Shown: positions 50,549 to 60,219, numbered from the stretch's first letter. The stretch is 64,000 bases of DNA from an uncultured Lachnospiraceae bacterium (GCA_900317555.1 ONHF01000003.1:62001-126000); one strand, 5' to 3'. Translations and numbers: made by a program. The notes: generated by a model from the sequence alone, not told the origin.

Positions 50549-51035
50549 GGCGCGGTGGCCGGCTATTCCTCCTATACGAGAAAAATCTTGTTCAGATGAC
50601 AGGCCAGTAGGCTCTCTTTCTCCGAAATGCGTCTCTATTTGAGGAATTGTCCATCTTCAGGCAGATTTTCATTTGCGGAATGCTTGCGAAACAGCGTCTG
50701 CCTGGAAAATTTCCTTCTGTATAACAATTCTGCCATCCAGAGGATACTAAGATTTCTCTTCTCTATCCTGCTTTCATGATAAATTCCTACCGGATCTCGA
50801 AAAACAATTACAGAAGGAAGTCTGCGTCCTTCTACAGCTCAAATTTGATGTGTGGATGGCTGTTAGCATGAATATATGATAGTCCCTGGCACTAATTTTC
50901 TTCTCACAGAAGGAATTTGCGTCGCCATGCCGGAATGCACATCAGTCTCTGCCACCAATTTTCACCCTACAGATGGAATTCGAGCACAGAACAAGCTACT
51001 TCCATACTTGATTTAGCTACCATGCCACCAACGGC
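50549..51035 (+). repeat. Long intergenic repeat, copy B (copy A at 6421-6905)
   Basis: Same orientation and nearly the same length as copy A. Two internal units start at 50881 and 50944 (AGTC-x-CTGxCAC, then AATTTTC and GGAATT), 63 bp apart as in copy A, and a third weaker unit lies at 50695-50727. The CAGAAGGA hairpin is kept with one end-base change (50811-50833). The element ends about 90 bp before the GH3 terminator, as copy A ends about 80 bp before the lipoprotein terminator. Confidence 0.8.
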
Positions 51036-51127
51036 GATAGCATAGTGCTCTGCCTCGCAGCTTCAGACCCTCCGCCCGCAGGCGCCCGCACCACGCACCC
51101 CACATATCTCCCCGCCCCTCCAAACTC

Positions 51128-51159
51128 AAAGGGGAGCCCCGTCTCCGGGGCTCCCCTTT
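51128..51159 (-). terminator. Terminator of the GH3-GtrA-GH3 operon
   Basis: A perfect 14-bp stem (51128-51141 with 51146-51159, AAAGGGGAGCCCCG type) with a 4-base loop, 41 bases past the last GH3 stop. Very stable; the leftward T-rich end is provided by the stem base (TTTG). Confidence 0.75.
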
Positions 51160-51199
51160 GTTCTCGCCGGATCATCTCCGGTTTGTGTTATTTCCAGAA

Positions 51200-54100
51200 T
51201 TACTTATTCTCTTCATCCGCCTTGCGCGCTTCCGAAGCTGCCTGTGCCGTCGAAGCATCAGCCGCAGCTTCTGCTGTGGTTTCTGCTGCCGGTGCCGCCG
51301 CTGCAGCCGCAGCCTGCTCAGCCTTGAACGCCGCGGAATCCTTCTTGTATCTGCGAAGCGCGAGTACAAGCTTGAGTACCAGCAGCGCGCCGATCACGAT
51401 ATCCGCGATGATCATAATGATCTTCCATACGGGCATACCCATATTGAGATTTGCGGGATCGTATGCGCGGCTGTTAACTACAACATAAAGAATGTTCTTT
51501 GTTGCGGTTCTCATAGCCTGCTGCGCGCCGTTCGTGTCGCGGAACTGCACGTTGTTGGTCTGTGTCGGATAGTTAACCAGCATCAGATCCGTGCCGTTGC
51601 GGATCGCCTGATCGGAGCTCATGTATCCGTATACGCCGAAGTAGTCGGTTTCTACAAATCCGTCAAATCCCCACTCATCGCGAAGCACATTCTCAAGCAG
51701 CGACTTGCTGCCGCCTGCCCAGCGGTTTCCGATGTAGTTGAAGGAGCTCATGGCTGCCTGCGCGTGTCCTTCCTTTACGGACATTTCGAAAGGCTTGAGA
51801 TAAATCTCACGGATTGCCTGCTCGTCAGCCCATGTGCAGAGCATATCGCAGCGGTTGCCTTCCTGATCGTTTAAAGCGAAATGCTTCATGTAGGAGTATA
51901 CGCCGTTCTCTGCCGCGCCTTTGATTGCGTCTGCCGCAATCGCGCCGGAAAGGAAGCCGTCTTCCGAATAATACTCGAAGTTCCGTCCCGCAAAAGCAGT
52001 TCTGTGGATGTTCATCGCCGGAGCGTACCAGCCGGATACATCCATTTCATTCGCCATCTTGCCGATGGAATCGCCGAAAGCGTGTGCCAGATCCGTATTC
52101 CATGTTGCCGCGATAACAACGCCTACCGGGAAGCCGATCGAGCCGACCTTCGTGAAGTTGTTGTTGATCGAAGCGGGGCCATCGCAGTCATTCGTGCGTA
52201 CTTTGCCGATCGCGTCAACGCTGTTCGTCTGATAGCCGCCAAGAGAAATGATCGCGTTCATTTCATCCAGCGTAAGCTGATCCATGAACTGATCCCACTT
52301 CGGATCGTCTTTCTCAAGACCGCGCATGTCTTTGAGCTTGAGGCCGTTCTTTGCGCCGGTTGTGATTGCCGCAGCATCCGGATCTTCATCCTGCGCCGTA
52401 ACTTCTGCCGTCAGGTAATTGCTGATGTTATAGAAGGTCTTCTTCTGGTCTTCGGGCATCTCGAAGTTTGTAGGAGCTGCCGTTGCTTCCTCATAGTTCG
52501 CGAAGCCGTCTTTTCTCGAAAGGTAAGTAAGGTCGCCTTCCGCGTAATCGAACTGGTTGGTTGCGGTTACTTTATCGGAGGAACGCTTGTTGTCTCCGTC
52601 GTACGTTACCGTTGTCTTAACCTTATAGGTCTTCGAATCAATAACGTTATGAGAATCCCTGTTGATCGAAAGGACATAATCACCTGCTTCGAGGACATAT
52701 GCCTTCGCGTTCTGATAATCATAAGAAGCAAGGTCTTCCACATTGATGCTGATTGTCAGCTTCTGGGATGCGCCGGGATCGAGCAGGTCTGTTTTGTCGA
52801 ATGCCACGAGGTTCGCGGAAGCCTTTTCAATGCCGCCGTTCTTGTACGGAGGATTGTCATAAACTTCTACGACGTCCTTGCCGGCAACATCGCCTGTGTT
52901 CGTAACTGTTACATCGAAGGAAAGAACGCCGTCCTTCTCGGTGATATCGCCCATCTTCTGATCGAAGGTCGTGTAGGAAAGACCATAGCCGAACGGATAC
53001 TGCACAACATCGTCATACTTGATGAGGCCTTCCTGCGCTGCTGTCTCGTAGAACTTGTATCCTACATAGATACCTTCCGTATAGTTGATGAAGCTCGGAA
53101 CTGCCAGTGTATCTTCGCCTGTCGCGAACGACTTTCCGGGAACATTGAACTCATCCATGTTGGTGTAGTTGAAGTCGCCGAAGTTGTTCCACCAGGGTGT
53201 CTTTGTAAGATCATAAACATAGGTGTCGATCGTTCTCGCGGACGGGTTTACTTCGCCGGTAACGATTTTGCCAAGGGCTGTCATGCCGACATGTCCCATG
53301 CCTGCTGCCCAGAGCACGGACTTGATCTGCGGATGATCTTTTACGAAGCCAAGTTCGAAAGCATTGGCGCCGTTATAAACGAGGATAACCTTGTCAAAGT
53401 TCTTGCAGACAAGATCGACCATCTCTTTTTCACGGTTGTCCAGCTCAAGGTACGTATCGCCCTTGTTCCAGTCATTGCCGTCATTGAGTGTATCGTCGTA
53501 GGTTGCTGCCCTGTAGGTTGTGCCGTCACTGTAAGAGCCGTCCACAACCGCTGTCATGTCATTCGGAAGATCCGCGCCTTCGCCGCCGGATCTGGAGATA
53601 ACGATCATCGCGGTGTCGGAAAAGCTCTTCGCGTTCTTCATAAGATCATCGGAATACCTGGAAACGTTCGGTTCCGGCAGGGTCCAGTCCTGTGCCCACA
53701 TGCCTACGACCGGACGGTCTGCTTTATAATCCGTGTAGAACTTGGTCAGCTCTTCGTTGGTTTCAATGCCTGCGTCTTTCAGACTCTGCAGAATGCCGAC
53801 CGTAGCGTACGCATCGTTCAGAGAGCCGGAGCCTGCGCCGCCGAGGATCGGATTGATCGAAGCCCAGCCGAATACGTTCAGCTTGCTGCCGGACGCAAGA
53901 GGAAGCTGCTTGTCATCATTCTGCAGAAGAGCGATACCCTCCTCGCCGATCTGTACCGCCAGATCCTGCGCGGACTTGGAAGTATCCTCCGTAATAGTTC
54001 CTCTGCCGGTCACGAGCGAAAGCATCGTGCTCATAGGACCTGTGCAGATCATATTGATCGTGGTTACGATCGCGACAAGAGCCGCGGTCCAGGTAATGCT

Positions 54101-54247
54101 GCGCGTCAGCTTCTTCTTCGGCTTCTGCATCTTGATCACGGCGATGCTGATAATGATCGCCAGAGCAAGGATGACACCGATGGCAATCAGATGCGGACGC
54201 ATGGACGTCAATACTTTTATGACGTCATCCCAGTTAATTGCTAACAT
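51200..54247 (-). CDS. Membrane-anchored GH3 beta-glucosidase with permuted domain order
   Basis: The 1015-residue protein has two N-terminal spans (about 20-42 and 50-70). An alpha/beta domain follows that is normally C-terminal in GH3 (VISRSGGEGADLP near 195 and QYPFGYGLSYTTFDQ near 435), then a fibronectin-like domain. Only after these comes the catalytic barrel (DGPASINNNF near 668 and nucleophile Asp in GFVETDYFGVYG near 860). A third span lies near 945-968, with an Ala-rich charged tail. This reversed order is known from Butyrivibrio and Ruminococcus enzymes. The enzyme should face outward, held at both ends. AGGAGGAAG precedes the ATG. Last gene of the operon. Confidence 0.9.
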   Translation of the reverse strand: MLAINWDDVIKVLTSMRPHLIAIGVILALAIIISIAVIKMQKPKKKLTRSITWTAALVAIVTTINMICTGPMSTMLSLVTGRGTITEDTSKSAQDLAVQIGEEGIALLQNDDKQLPLASGSKLNVFGWASINPILGGAGSGSLNDAYATVGILQSLKDAGIETNEELTKFYTDYKADRPVVGMWAQDWTLPEPNVSRYSDDLMKNAKSFSDTAMIVISRSGGEGADLPNDMTAVVDGSYSDGTTYRAATYDDTLNDGNDWNKGDTYLELDNREKEMVDLVCKNFDKVILVYNGANAFELGFVKDHPQIKSVLWAAGMGHVGMTALGKIVTGEVNPSARTIDTYVYDLTKTPWWNNFGDFNYTNMDEFNVPGKSFATGEDTLAVPSFINYTEGIYVGYKFYETAAQEGLIKYDDVVQYPFGYGLSYTTFDQKMGDITEKDGVLSFDVTVTNTGDVAGKDVVEVYDNPPYKNGGIEKASANLVAFDKTDLLDPGASQKLTISINVEDLASYDYQNAKAYVLEAGDYVLSINRDSHNVIDSKTYKVKTTVTYDGDNKRSSDKVTATNQFDYAEGDLTYLSRKDGFANYEEATAAPTNFEMPEDQKKTFYNISNYLTAEVTAQDEDPDAAAITTGAKNGLKLKDMRGLEKDDPKWDQFMDQLTLDEMNAIISLGGYQTNSVDAIGKVRTNDCDGPASINNNFTKVGSIGFPVGVVIAATWNTDLAHAFGDSIGKMANEMDVSGWYAPAMNIHRTAFAGRNFEYYSEDGFLSGAIAADAIKGAAENGVYSYMKHFALNDQEGNRCDMLCTWADEQAIREIYLKPFEMSVKEGHAQAAMSSFNYIGNRWAGGSKSLLENVLRDEWGFDGFVETDYFGVYGYMSSDQAIRNGTDLMLVNYPTQTNNVQFRDTNGAQQAMRTATKNILYVVVNSRAYDPANLNMGMPVWKIIMIIADIVIGALLVLKLVLALRRYKKDSAAFKAEQAAAAAAAPAAETTAEAAADASTAQAASEARKADEENK

Positions 54248-54269
54248 TGTTTCTTCCTCCCCTTTTCCT

Positions 54270-54779
54270 TTACTGCTTCGGCTTATCCGAAGGCATGATC
54301 CAGAACTTTAGCAGCGGGAAGCTGACGACAACCGCAAGCAGCGTATTGACGACCGAAGCGATCGTTGCCGCAAGGCCGGAGCCAAGTCCCAGTGTGTTAA
54401 TGCAGAAGTTCGTTACGTATCCGGGCAGCACCAGATTGACGACAACGATCAGAACTGCAAGAACGGCATATTTAGGTGCGGATTTTCCGAAATCGGCATT
54501 CGATTTGAAAACCCAGTTCTTCTGGACGAAGAAGTTGACGACCTGCGCCATGACTTCCGCGACCAGGAATGTCAGAAAGCCACCGAGTCCGTGGGAGCCT
54601 TCCGTTGTATAATCGAAAATCGCCAGCTTGAACGGCGATGTCAGCTGCATGGCTGATACAAAAAGCGCTGTGCCGACCCATGTCAGGACGAAACGGGTGA
54701 TCGTCGAAATGTTCGAGAGAAGATTGAACATAATGAACTGCCAGAGGTCTGGATGTTCCTTCGTGAAATTCTTAAGCAT
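54270..54779 (-). CDS. GtrA family membrane protein
   Basis: The 169-residue protein has four spans and the GtrA pattern in LVAEVMAQVVNFFVQKNWVF near residue 75. GtrA proteins are thought to flip polyprenyl-phosphate sugars or assist surface glycosylation. It sits between two beta-glucosidase genes, starting one base before the preceding stop region and ending 22 bp before the next start, so all three are cotranscribed. The combination is unusual and hints that the glucosidases act on a glycan made or decorated by the cell itself. Confidence 0.88.
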   Translation of the reverse strand: MLKNFTKEHPDLWQFIMFNLLSNISTITRFVLTWVGTALFVSAMQLTSPFKLAIFDYTTEGSHGLGGFLTFLVAEVMAQVVNFFVQKNWVFKSNADFGKSAPKYAVLAVLIVVVNLVLPGYVTNFCINTLGLGSGLAATIASVVNTLLAVVVSFPLLKFWIMPSDKPKQ

Positions 54780-57242
54780 TTATTTGTCCTCCTTACCGCT
54801 GATCTTGCGCAGGTATTTCCTGTTCTCGCTGCTATTTTTGAAAAATCCTCCGATTACACCGCCAAGTCCCCGGAAGAAATGGCCGTTTACCATGAGGACA
54901 ATGCTCTCCACCATGGACATCGAAACCATGCCGCCTGTCATCTTCGCGATCGCCCGAAACGGCATGTTGTACTGGAACATGGTGTTCAGATCCGGCACGC
55001 CGCCGGCTTCCTGCGATTTCCTGAGCTTGTTGTCAAGCACCTTGTAGATCTTCCTCGCAAGGCCGCTCTTCGCGTAATACATCTGGCAGAGCGCGTCGTT
55101 GATGCCGATACTGTCATGATTCCATGCGCCGGAAGGAACCGCATGTCCTAAAATCTGTGCAAACTCCGCGTCGCTGATCTTGGAAACATCCGCCGTATAG
55201 TAAGGAACAATCTTGTCCGCATCGTACGGAAGCTCCCGCATTGTTCCCTCCTTCACAAGATCCGCGCTTAATAGGATCTGCCTTGAATTGCAGCCGATGC
55301 TGATCATGTATGTTCCGCCCTCGATTTCCCAGCGGTTTGTGCGGATGTTCCAGAAGCGGAATGTTTTGTCGTCAAACGGGATCGTAACCGTCTTCTCTTC
55401 GCCGGCTTTAAGGAACACCTTGCGGAAGCCCTTGAGCTCTCTCTTTGCCCGGAAAACTCTCGCGTCCCGCATGCCGACATAGAGCTGCGCGACCTCGGCG
55501 CCGTCGTATCTGCCGGTGTTTTTCAGCTTGAAAGTCACGCCCTGATCCGTAACCGCAAGATCCGTATAACGGAATGTCGTATACGAAAGGCCGAAGCCGA
55601 ACGGATAAACCACCGGAACGTCCGCGCTCTCATAGTAGCGGTAGCCGACATAAATGGCCTCGCGGTACTCGGAGCTGCGCTCGACGGCCGGATAATACGG
55701 GTACGAAGGTGTATCCTCGTACTTCTTGAGGATGGTCTCGGCAAGCTTTCCGGAAGGATTGATCTTTCCGGTCAAAACATCCATGACCGCAGAAGCCCCC
55801 GCCTGCCCCGAAAGGTATCCGTGCAGCAGGCCTTTGAAGTGGTGGTGCCAGGGCATCTCGATCGCGGAGCCCGCGCTGATGATGCCGACCGTGTTCTCAT
55901 TGACCTTATGAATTTCCTGCATCAGAGCGATCTGATTCTGCGGAATCCGAAGATGTGTTCTGTCAAGTCCTTCGGACTCGGACTGCTCGTTCAGCCCGAA
56001 GAAAACCAGTACGACATCCGCGTTTTTCGCAAGCGTAATCGCTTCCTGCGTCATGTTGATGTCTTCGGTGCCGTCGCGCTTATAGCCTCTTGCCATCCCC
56101 GCGATCTGCAGATCGTAATTTCCGATCACTTCCTTGATGGACTCCACATGCGTCGCGTTGACCATGGAAGACCCGGCGCCCTGATATCTGGGCTCAAAAG
56201 CGAAATCACCGATCACCGCGACTCTTGTGCCGCTGGCAAGCGGAAGAATCTTGTCTTCATTTTTCAGAAGGACAATGCTCTCCTGCGCGGCGCGCCTTGC
56301 GAGCTCGTGATTGCCCTTGTGCAGCGCCTCCTTATCGAGAGACGCCCGTTTCTCTTTATTAAATTTATCTGCGTTTTCCGAAAGCCGGATCACAACGTCC
56401 AGCAGCTCATCAACGCGATCGTCGATGTCACTTTGCGAAATCTTTCCGGATTTCACAGCGGCGAGAAGCTCCCGCGCAGAATCAAGGCCCGGATTGGGCA
56501 TTTCCAGATTCGAGCCGTTCTTAACGCCTAGCGCGTGGTCGTTCGAAGCGCCCCAGTCCGTTACCACATAGCCGTCAAATCCCCACTCTTTCCGGAGGAT
56601 GTCCATCAGAAGATGCCGGTTTTCGTTCGCGTATACACCATTTACCTCGTTGTAGCTGGACATCACGGACATCGGATGGCTTTCCTTCACCGCGATCTCG
56701 AACGCTGTCAGATAAATCTCCCGAAGCGTTCGTTCATCCAGAACAGAATTCATCGCCATACGGCGAGTCTCCTGCGAATTCACTGCAAAGTGTTTGCAGC
56801 AGGCGGAAACGCCTTCCGACTGGATGCCGCGGATTTCGGCCGCTGCCATTTTGCCGGTCAGATACGGATCTTCCGAGAAATACTCGAAGTTTCTTCCGCA
56901 CAGAGGGTTGCGCTTGATGTTCATTCCGGGGCCCAGAAGCACATTGACACCTTCGGCCATGGCCTCTTTTCCAAGCCCCTCTCCGACCTGCTGTGCGAGG
57001 TCTTCATCCCAGCTGTTGCAGACCGTCGCAGAGGAGGGAAAACAAGTCGCAGGTACCGACGGATTCAGCCCCAGATGATCGCCTTCACCTGCCTGCTTGC
57101 GGATGCCGCTCGGACCGTCCGACATAAAAATCGAAGGAATCCCCAGCCGGTCAAAGTTCCAGGACTCCCATTCATTCTTTCCCGATAGAAACGCTGCTTT
57201 TTCTTCGGCAGTCATTCTGCTGATGATATCCGCATGCTTCAT
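54780..57242 (-). CDS. GH3 beta-glucosidase, canonical domain order, long C-terminal extension
   Basis: The 820-residue protein has no signal peptide. The catalytic barrel comes first (MSDGPSGIRKQ near 45; KHFAVNSQETRR near 155; nucleophile Asp in YVVTDWGASNDHA near 225). The second domain carries the likely acid/base Glu in FGLNEQSESEGLDR near 435, and a fibronectin-type domain follows (near 600-690, YPFGFGLSYTTFRYTDL at its entry). An extra 130 residues continue to the C-terminus, including GGMVSMSMVESIVLMVNGHF, possibly amphipathic or membrane-associating. Start ATG 57242 with GAGGAG upstream; a 13-codon extension is less likely. First gene of the operon. Confidence 0.93.
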   Translation of the reverse strand: MKHADIISRMTAEEKAAFLSGKNEWESWNFDRLGIPSIFMSDGPSGIRKQAGEGDHLGLNPSVPATCFPSSATVCNSWDEDLAQQVGEGLGKEAMAEGVNVLLGPGMNIKRNPLCGRNFEYFSEDPYLTGKMAAAEIRGIQSEGVSACCKHFAVNSQETRRMAMNSVLDERTLREIYLTAFEIAVKESHPMSVMSSYNEVNGVYANENRHLLMDILRKEWGFDGYVVTDWGASNDHALGVKNGSNLEMPNPGLDSARELLAAVKSGKISQSDIDDRVDELLDVVIRLSENADKFNKEKRASLDKEALHKGNHELARRAAQESIVLLKNEDKILPLASGTRVAVIGDFAFEPRYQGAGSSMVNATHVESIKEVIGNYDLQIAGMARGYKRDGTEDINMTQEAITLAKNADVVLVFFGLNEQSESEGLDRTHLRIPQNQIALMQEIHKVNENTVGIISAGSAIEMPWHHHFKGLLHGYLSGQAGASAVMDVLTGKINPSGKLAETILKKYEDTPSYPYYPAVERSSEYREAIYVGYRYYESADVPVVYPFGFGLSYTTFRYTDLAVTDQGVTFKLKNTGRYDGAEVAQLYVGMRDARVFRAKRELKGFRKVFLKAGEEKTVTIPFDDKTFRFWNIRTNRWEIEGGTYMISIGCNSRQILLSADLVKEGTMRELPYDADKIVPYYTADVSKISDAEFAQILGHAVPSGAWNHDSIGINDALCQMYYAKSGLARKIYKVLDNKLRKSQEAGGVPDLNTMFQYNMPFRAIAKMTGGMVSMSMVESIVLMVNGHFFRGLGGVIGGFFKNSSENRKYLRKISGKEDK

Positions 57243-57316
57243 ATACGTCTCCTCACTCGCCGTTCCGTGCAAAAAACACATAACTCTCAGGTTTCATCGT
57301 GCAGTATAAACAAAAA

Positions 57317-57382
57317 ATATCCCTTGGAACCATACATGACACGAACAGTACGATTTCTGTCATGAATGGTTTCAAGGGATAT
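57317..57382 (-). terminator. Long near-perfect hairpin terminator after the histidine kinase gene
   Basis: ATATCCCTTG and its complement form the outer arms (57317-57326 and 57373-57382), continued by AACCAT/ATGGTT and CATGACA/TGTCATG, about 25 paired bases with one or two mismatches and a loop of about 14. On the leftward RNA six T follow the stem. It ends the kinase transcript just before the GH3 operon promoter (TATACT at about 57306-57301). Confidence 0.8.
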
Positions 57383-57399
57383 CCGTCTTCCCGTAAATC

Positions 57400-58728
57400 T
57401 TATTCCTGCGCGGCCTCCGGTACCGGAATCAGCAGCTTCATTTCGAAGAAGTTGTTTTGCAGGGCAAAACTGACACTGCCGCCATATTTCTGCGCCGTAT
57501 AAGAGATGCTCTTGACGCCGAAGCCGTGATTTTCCCTGTCCTGCTTACTGGTCACCGGCTGTCCGCCGCGGAAGCGCACCTCGTGATCGCAGTAATCGTC
57601 CACCTCGATGTAGACGAACTTTTTTCTCGGCGCAATCGTCATGTGAATCAGCCGTTTTTCCGGATCCTCCTGCGTAACCACGCTCTCGATCGCGTTGTCG
57701 AGCGCGTTTCCGAAGATCGTGCAGATATCCGTCACATGCATGAAATCCAGCAGCTTTCCGTCGGCGACGCAGGTGAACTTGATCTTGTTGTTGCGAATAA
57801 GCGGCATTTTCTGGTCGAGGATGCCGTCCAGAACCCGGTTTCCCGTCTGCGTCTCCGGCTTGTAAGCCTGCAGCTCCTTGCTCATCGCGTCGATCCACGC
57901 AGCCCGTTTCTCGGGATCGGCTTCGGCGCGCAGGCCTGCCAGCTGGTGCTTCAAATCATGATATTTGTAATTGATCAAATCAATGCTCTCCTGATAGTTG
58001 CGGTAATGTTCGTACTGGGCTTTGAGCATCGCGTTGATGTTCATCAGTTCCTTTTCCGCCGCTGTTTCGTATACATGACTTTGATACGCAAAAACAAACG
58101 CGAGCCCGGTCAGATCCACGAGCGTTCGGATATTGAAAATATCCGGACGGAAGTTCCCGCTGAACGGCGTCTGGATATCAAGGAATGACAGATTGCTCGC
58201 AAAGAAGGAGAGCAGCACTATCAGCATGGTCATCACAAGATCCTGCGGTCCGATCTCGATCAGAAAGTCTCCCTGATGCATCTGCTTCTCGAAAAGGAAG
58301 GCGATATAGGAAACAAGAAGATAAATCACAGGAACAAATACAGCTCCCGCAGCGCGCGGAAGCCCCGAAACTTCTCGGAAGAAGCAGTCGATCTGCCATT
58401 CCAGCGACGCCATGAATTCCGCGATCAGAAGCGCTTTCAGCATCGTGTAGACGATGCCCCGGGAATCGCCCTCGAGCATGTAGCGCAGGTACAGAAGCAT
58501 CAGTCCCATCGCCGCGAACATACAGGGAATCCAGAAAACGTCCGGAACATCATCAGTCAGGATCAGCCAGAAGGCATCCGCTGCAAAAAAAAGTGCTGTC
58601 GCCGCGATAAACACAAGCGGCTTCCTTTTCTTTCTCGGCAGAACCACGCAGTATAAAAGACAGGCCGCGCACTCGGCGATCGCCGTATATAATCTCGGTA
58701 TATCGGTATAGATTTCTGCCGAATTCAT
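57400..58728 (-). CDS. Sensor histidine kinase, GHKL/AgrC type
   Basis: The 442-residue protein has six to seven N-terminal spans (to about residue 225), then a dimerisation helix with the presumed phospho-His in YKYHDLKHQLAGL near 262, and a GHKL ATPase domain (IFGNALDNAIESV near 345, HGFGVKSISYTAQKYGG near 405). This is the AgrC/VirS-like class that usually senses peptides. It is paired with a LytTR response regulator 33 bp upstream in the same operon. No agrB/agrD-type peptide gene was found nearby, so the signal is unknown. GGAGG precedes the ATG. Confidence 0.92.
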   Translation of the reverse strand: MNSAEIYTDIPRLYTAIAECAACLLYCVVLPRKKRKPLVFIAATALFFAADAFWLILTDDVPDVFWIPCMFAAMGLMLLYLRYMLEGDSRGIVYTMLKALLIAEFMASLEWQIDCFFREVSGLPRAAGAVFVPVIYLLVSYIAFLFEKQMHQGDFLIEIGPQDLVMTMLIVLLSFFASNLSFLDIQTPFSGNFRPDIFNIRTLVDLTGLAFVFAYQSHVYETAAEKELMNINAMLKAQYEHYRNYQESIDLINYKYHDLKHQLAGLRAEADPEKRAAWIDAMSKELQAYKPETQTGNRVLDGILDQKMPLIRNNKIKFTCVADGKLLDFMHVTDICTIFGNALDNAIESVVTQEDPEKRLIHMTIAPRKKFVYIEVDDYCDHEVRFRGGQPVTSKQDRENHGFGVKSISYTAQKYGGSVSFALQNNFFEMKLLIPVPEAAQE

Positions 58729-58761
58729 GGGATTGTTCCTCCGGTAATGTTTTGCATTGAT

Positions 58762-59460
58762 TCATCCCATATGCTGCGCGAGCGCTGTCAGAAATTCGTT
58801 CTTTCTGGCCCGCGCGATCAGAAGCTTCTGCCCGTGCACCAGACAGCACCCGTCCTGCACGCCGTCCACCGCATCCAGATTGACGAGATAGCCTTTGTTG
58901 CTGCGGAAAAAGCCAACCGGCGCAAGCTCCTCCTCGCGGTCCTGCATCTTTCCGCGCTCCCTGTAGTCTCCGCCTTTTGTGTGGAAAATCAGGTTGTGCC
59001 CTTCACTTTCAATATAGTAGATATCTTCTGCGATGATCCGGTATACGCCGGCCGCGCTGTTCACCGTCACAGCATGCACATCATCTTTCGGAAGGCGGTT
59101 GATTGCCCGCTGCAGCTTCTGCGCGAACGAGAAATACGAGACCGGCTTCACTATATAATCAAGAGCGTCCACCTGATAGCCCCGGATCGCGTATTGCATC
59201 ATATTGGTGATAAACATGATGATGACCTTCTGATCGAGCGCTCTGATCTTTTCGGCCGCTGTCATCCCGTCCATGAACTGCATCTGAATGTCCATCAGAA
59301 TGATGTCATACTCCGGCTTATACGAAACCGCAATATCTTCTCCGTCGCGGAAAAAGGTCAGCCGGATCTGTTCGCCGGTTTCCTTCATGAAGCGGTCCAT
59401 ATATTCTGCCAGCTGGTCCGCGTACAGCTGCTCATCTTCTACAATCGCGATCCGGATCAT
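58762..59460 (-). CDS. LytTR family response regulator
   Basis: The 232-residue protein has a receiver domain (acidic pocket EDE near residue 8; phospho-acceptor Asp in YDIILMDIQMQFMDGM near 58; ITNM and KPVSY later) and a C-terminal LytTR DNA-binding domain (IYYIESEGHNLIFHTKGG to FFRSNKGYLVNLDAV). It acts with the downstream GHKL kinase. ATG 59460 has GGAGG seven bases upstream; a longer frame to 59493 lacks a site. The nearby GH3-GtrA-GH3 operon is a candidate target, which is inference from position only. Confidence 0.93.
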   Translation of the reverse strand: MIRIAIVEDEQLYADQLAEYMDRFMKETGEQIRLTFFRDGEDIAVSYKPEYDIILMDIQMQFMDGMTAAEKIRALDQKVIIMFITNMMQYAIRGYQVDALDYIVKPVSYFSFAQKLQRAINRLPKDDVHAVTVNSAAGVYRIIAEDIYYIESEGHNLIFHTKGGDYRERGKMQDREEELAPVGFFRSNKGYLVNLDAVDGVQDGCCLVHGQKLLIARARKNEFLTALAQHMG

Positions 59461-59544
59461 GCGGTGTCCTCCAGATTTTGCAGTGCCTGGCACTTCTGCC
59501 CGGTGCGGGCAGGTGCCTCTGCCCGTTAAATCAATGTCCGCCTG

Positions 59545-60219
59545 TCAAAACAATGTCTGCTCGTTAATAATCAGATGAAACTCCATCTGCAGATAGGCCG
59601 CGGCTCTTCTGCAAAGAAGCATCCGCTCCATGAAGATTTCCAGGAATTCCCCGATTTCTCCGTACTTGGTGTCGATCTCCAGCTTCAGCTTGATCGCCGT
59701 ATGGCTCTTGTTGATCTTGAGCTGCGACTGCGTGACGGAATAATTGACGCGGTCATGGATATCAAACGAGGCAAAGTCCTCGTTCTGCACGCGGCTCCTT
59801 CGGACATCCGACTTGTCCGCCAGAATCAGAGCCGCCGAAATCCGGCTGACCGGAACGCCCGTACCCTCGTCATGATTGCCGATCGCGCAGATAATCTTCG
59901 CGACATCCTCCGCCGGAACCTGCATGCCGCGCAGAATTTCGAATGCCATCATGGCACCGGACTGGCTGTGATCTTTCCGGTTCACAATATTGCCGATATC
60001 GTGCAGCCACGCAGCGGTCAGCGCGAGATCAATTGTATGGTCGGAGTCGCCCAGCTCTTCGAGAATCTCCGCAGTTCGGTCGGCAACAACCTTGACATGT
60101 GCCTGCGAGTGCTCTGTGAAACCAAGCGCTTTCATGGCGATGTTCTGCTCGCTGATGTAAACCTTGACATCCGGATCATGTCTGACTTTGTTAAATAAAG
60201 GATACCTGCTCTCGTCCAT
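59545..60219 (-). CDS. HD domain phosphohydrolase
   Basis: The 224-residue protein has the HD metal motif: HSQAHVKVV near residue 37, LHDIGN near 72, HSQSGA near 84, and a distal Asp in ALILADKSDVRRSR near 135. The fold hydrolyses phosphate esters or nucleotides; the substrate is not predictable. A C-terminal domain (about 150-224) is not recognised. AAAGGAAGAG precedes the ATG. It is upstream of, and collinear with, the two-component genes (85-bp gap), possibly one transcript. Confidence 0.85.
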   Translation of the reverse strand: MDESRYPLFNKVRHDPDVKVYISEQNIAMKALGFTEHSQAHVKVVADRTAEILEELGDSDHTIDLALTAAWLHDIGNIVNRKDHSQSGAMMAFEILRGMQVPAEDVAKIICAIGNHDEGTGVPVSRISAALILADKSDVRRSRVQNEDFASFDIHDRVNYSVTQSQLKINKSHTAIKLKLEIDTKYGEIGEFLEIFMERMLLCRRAAAYLQMEFHLIINEQTLF

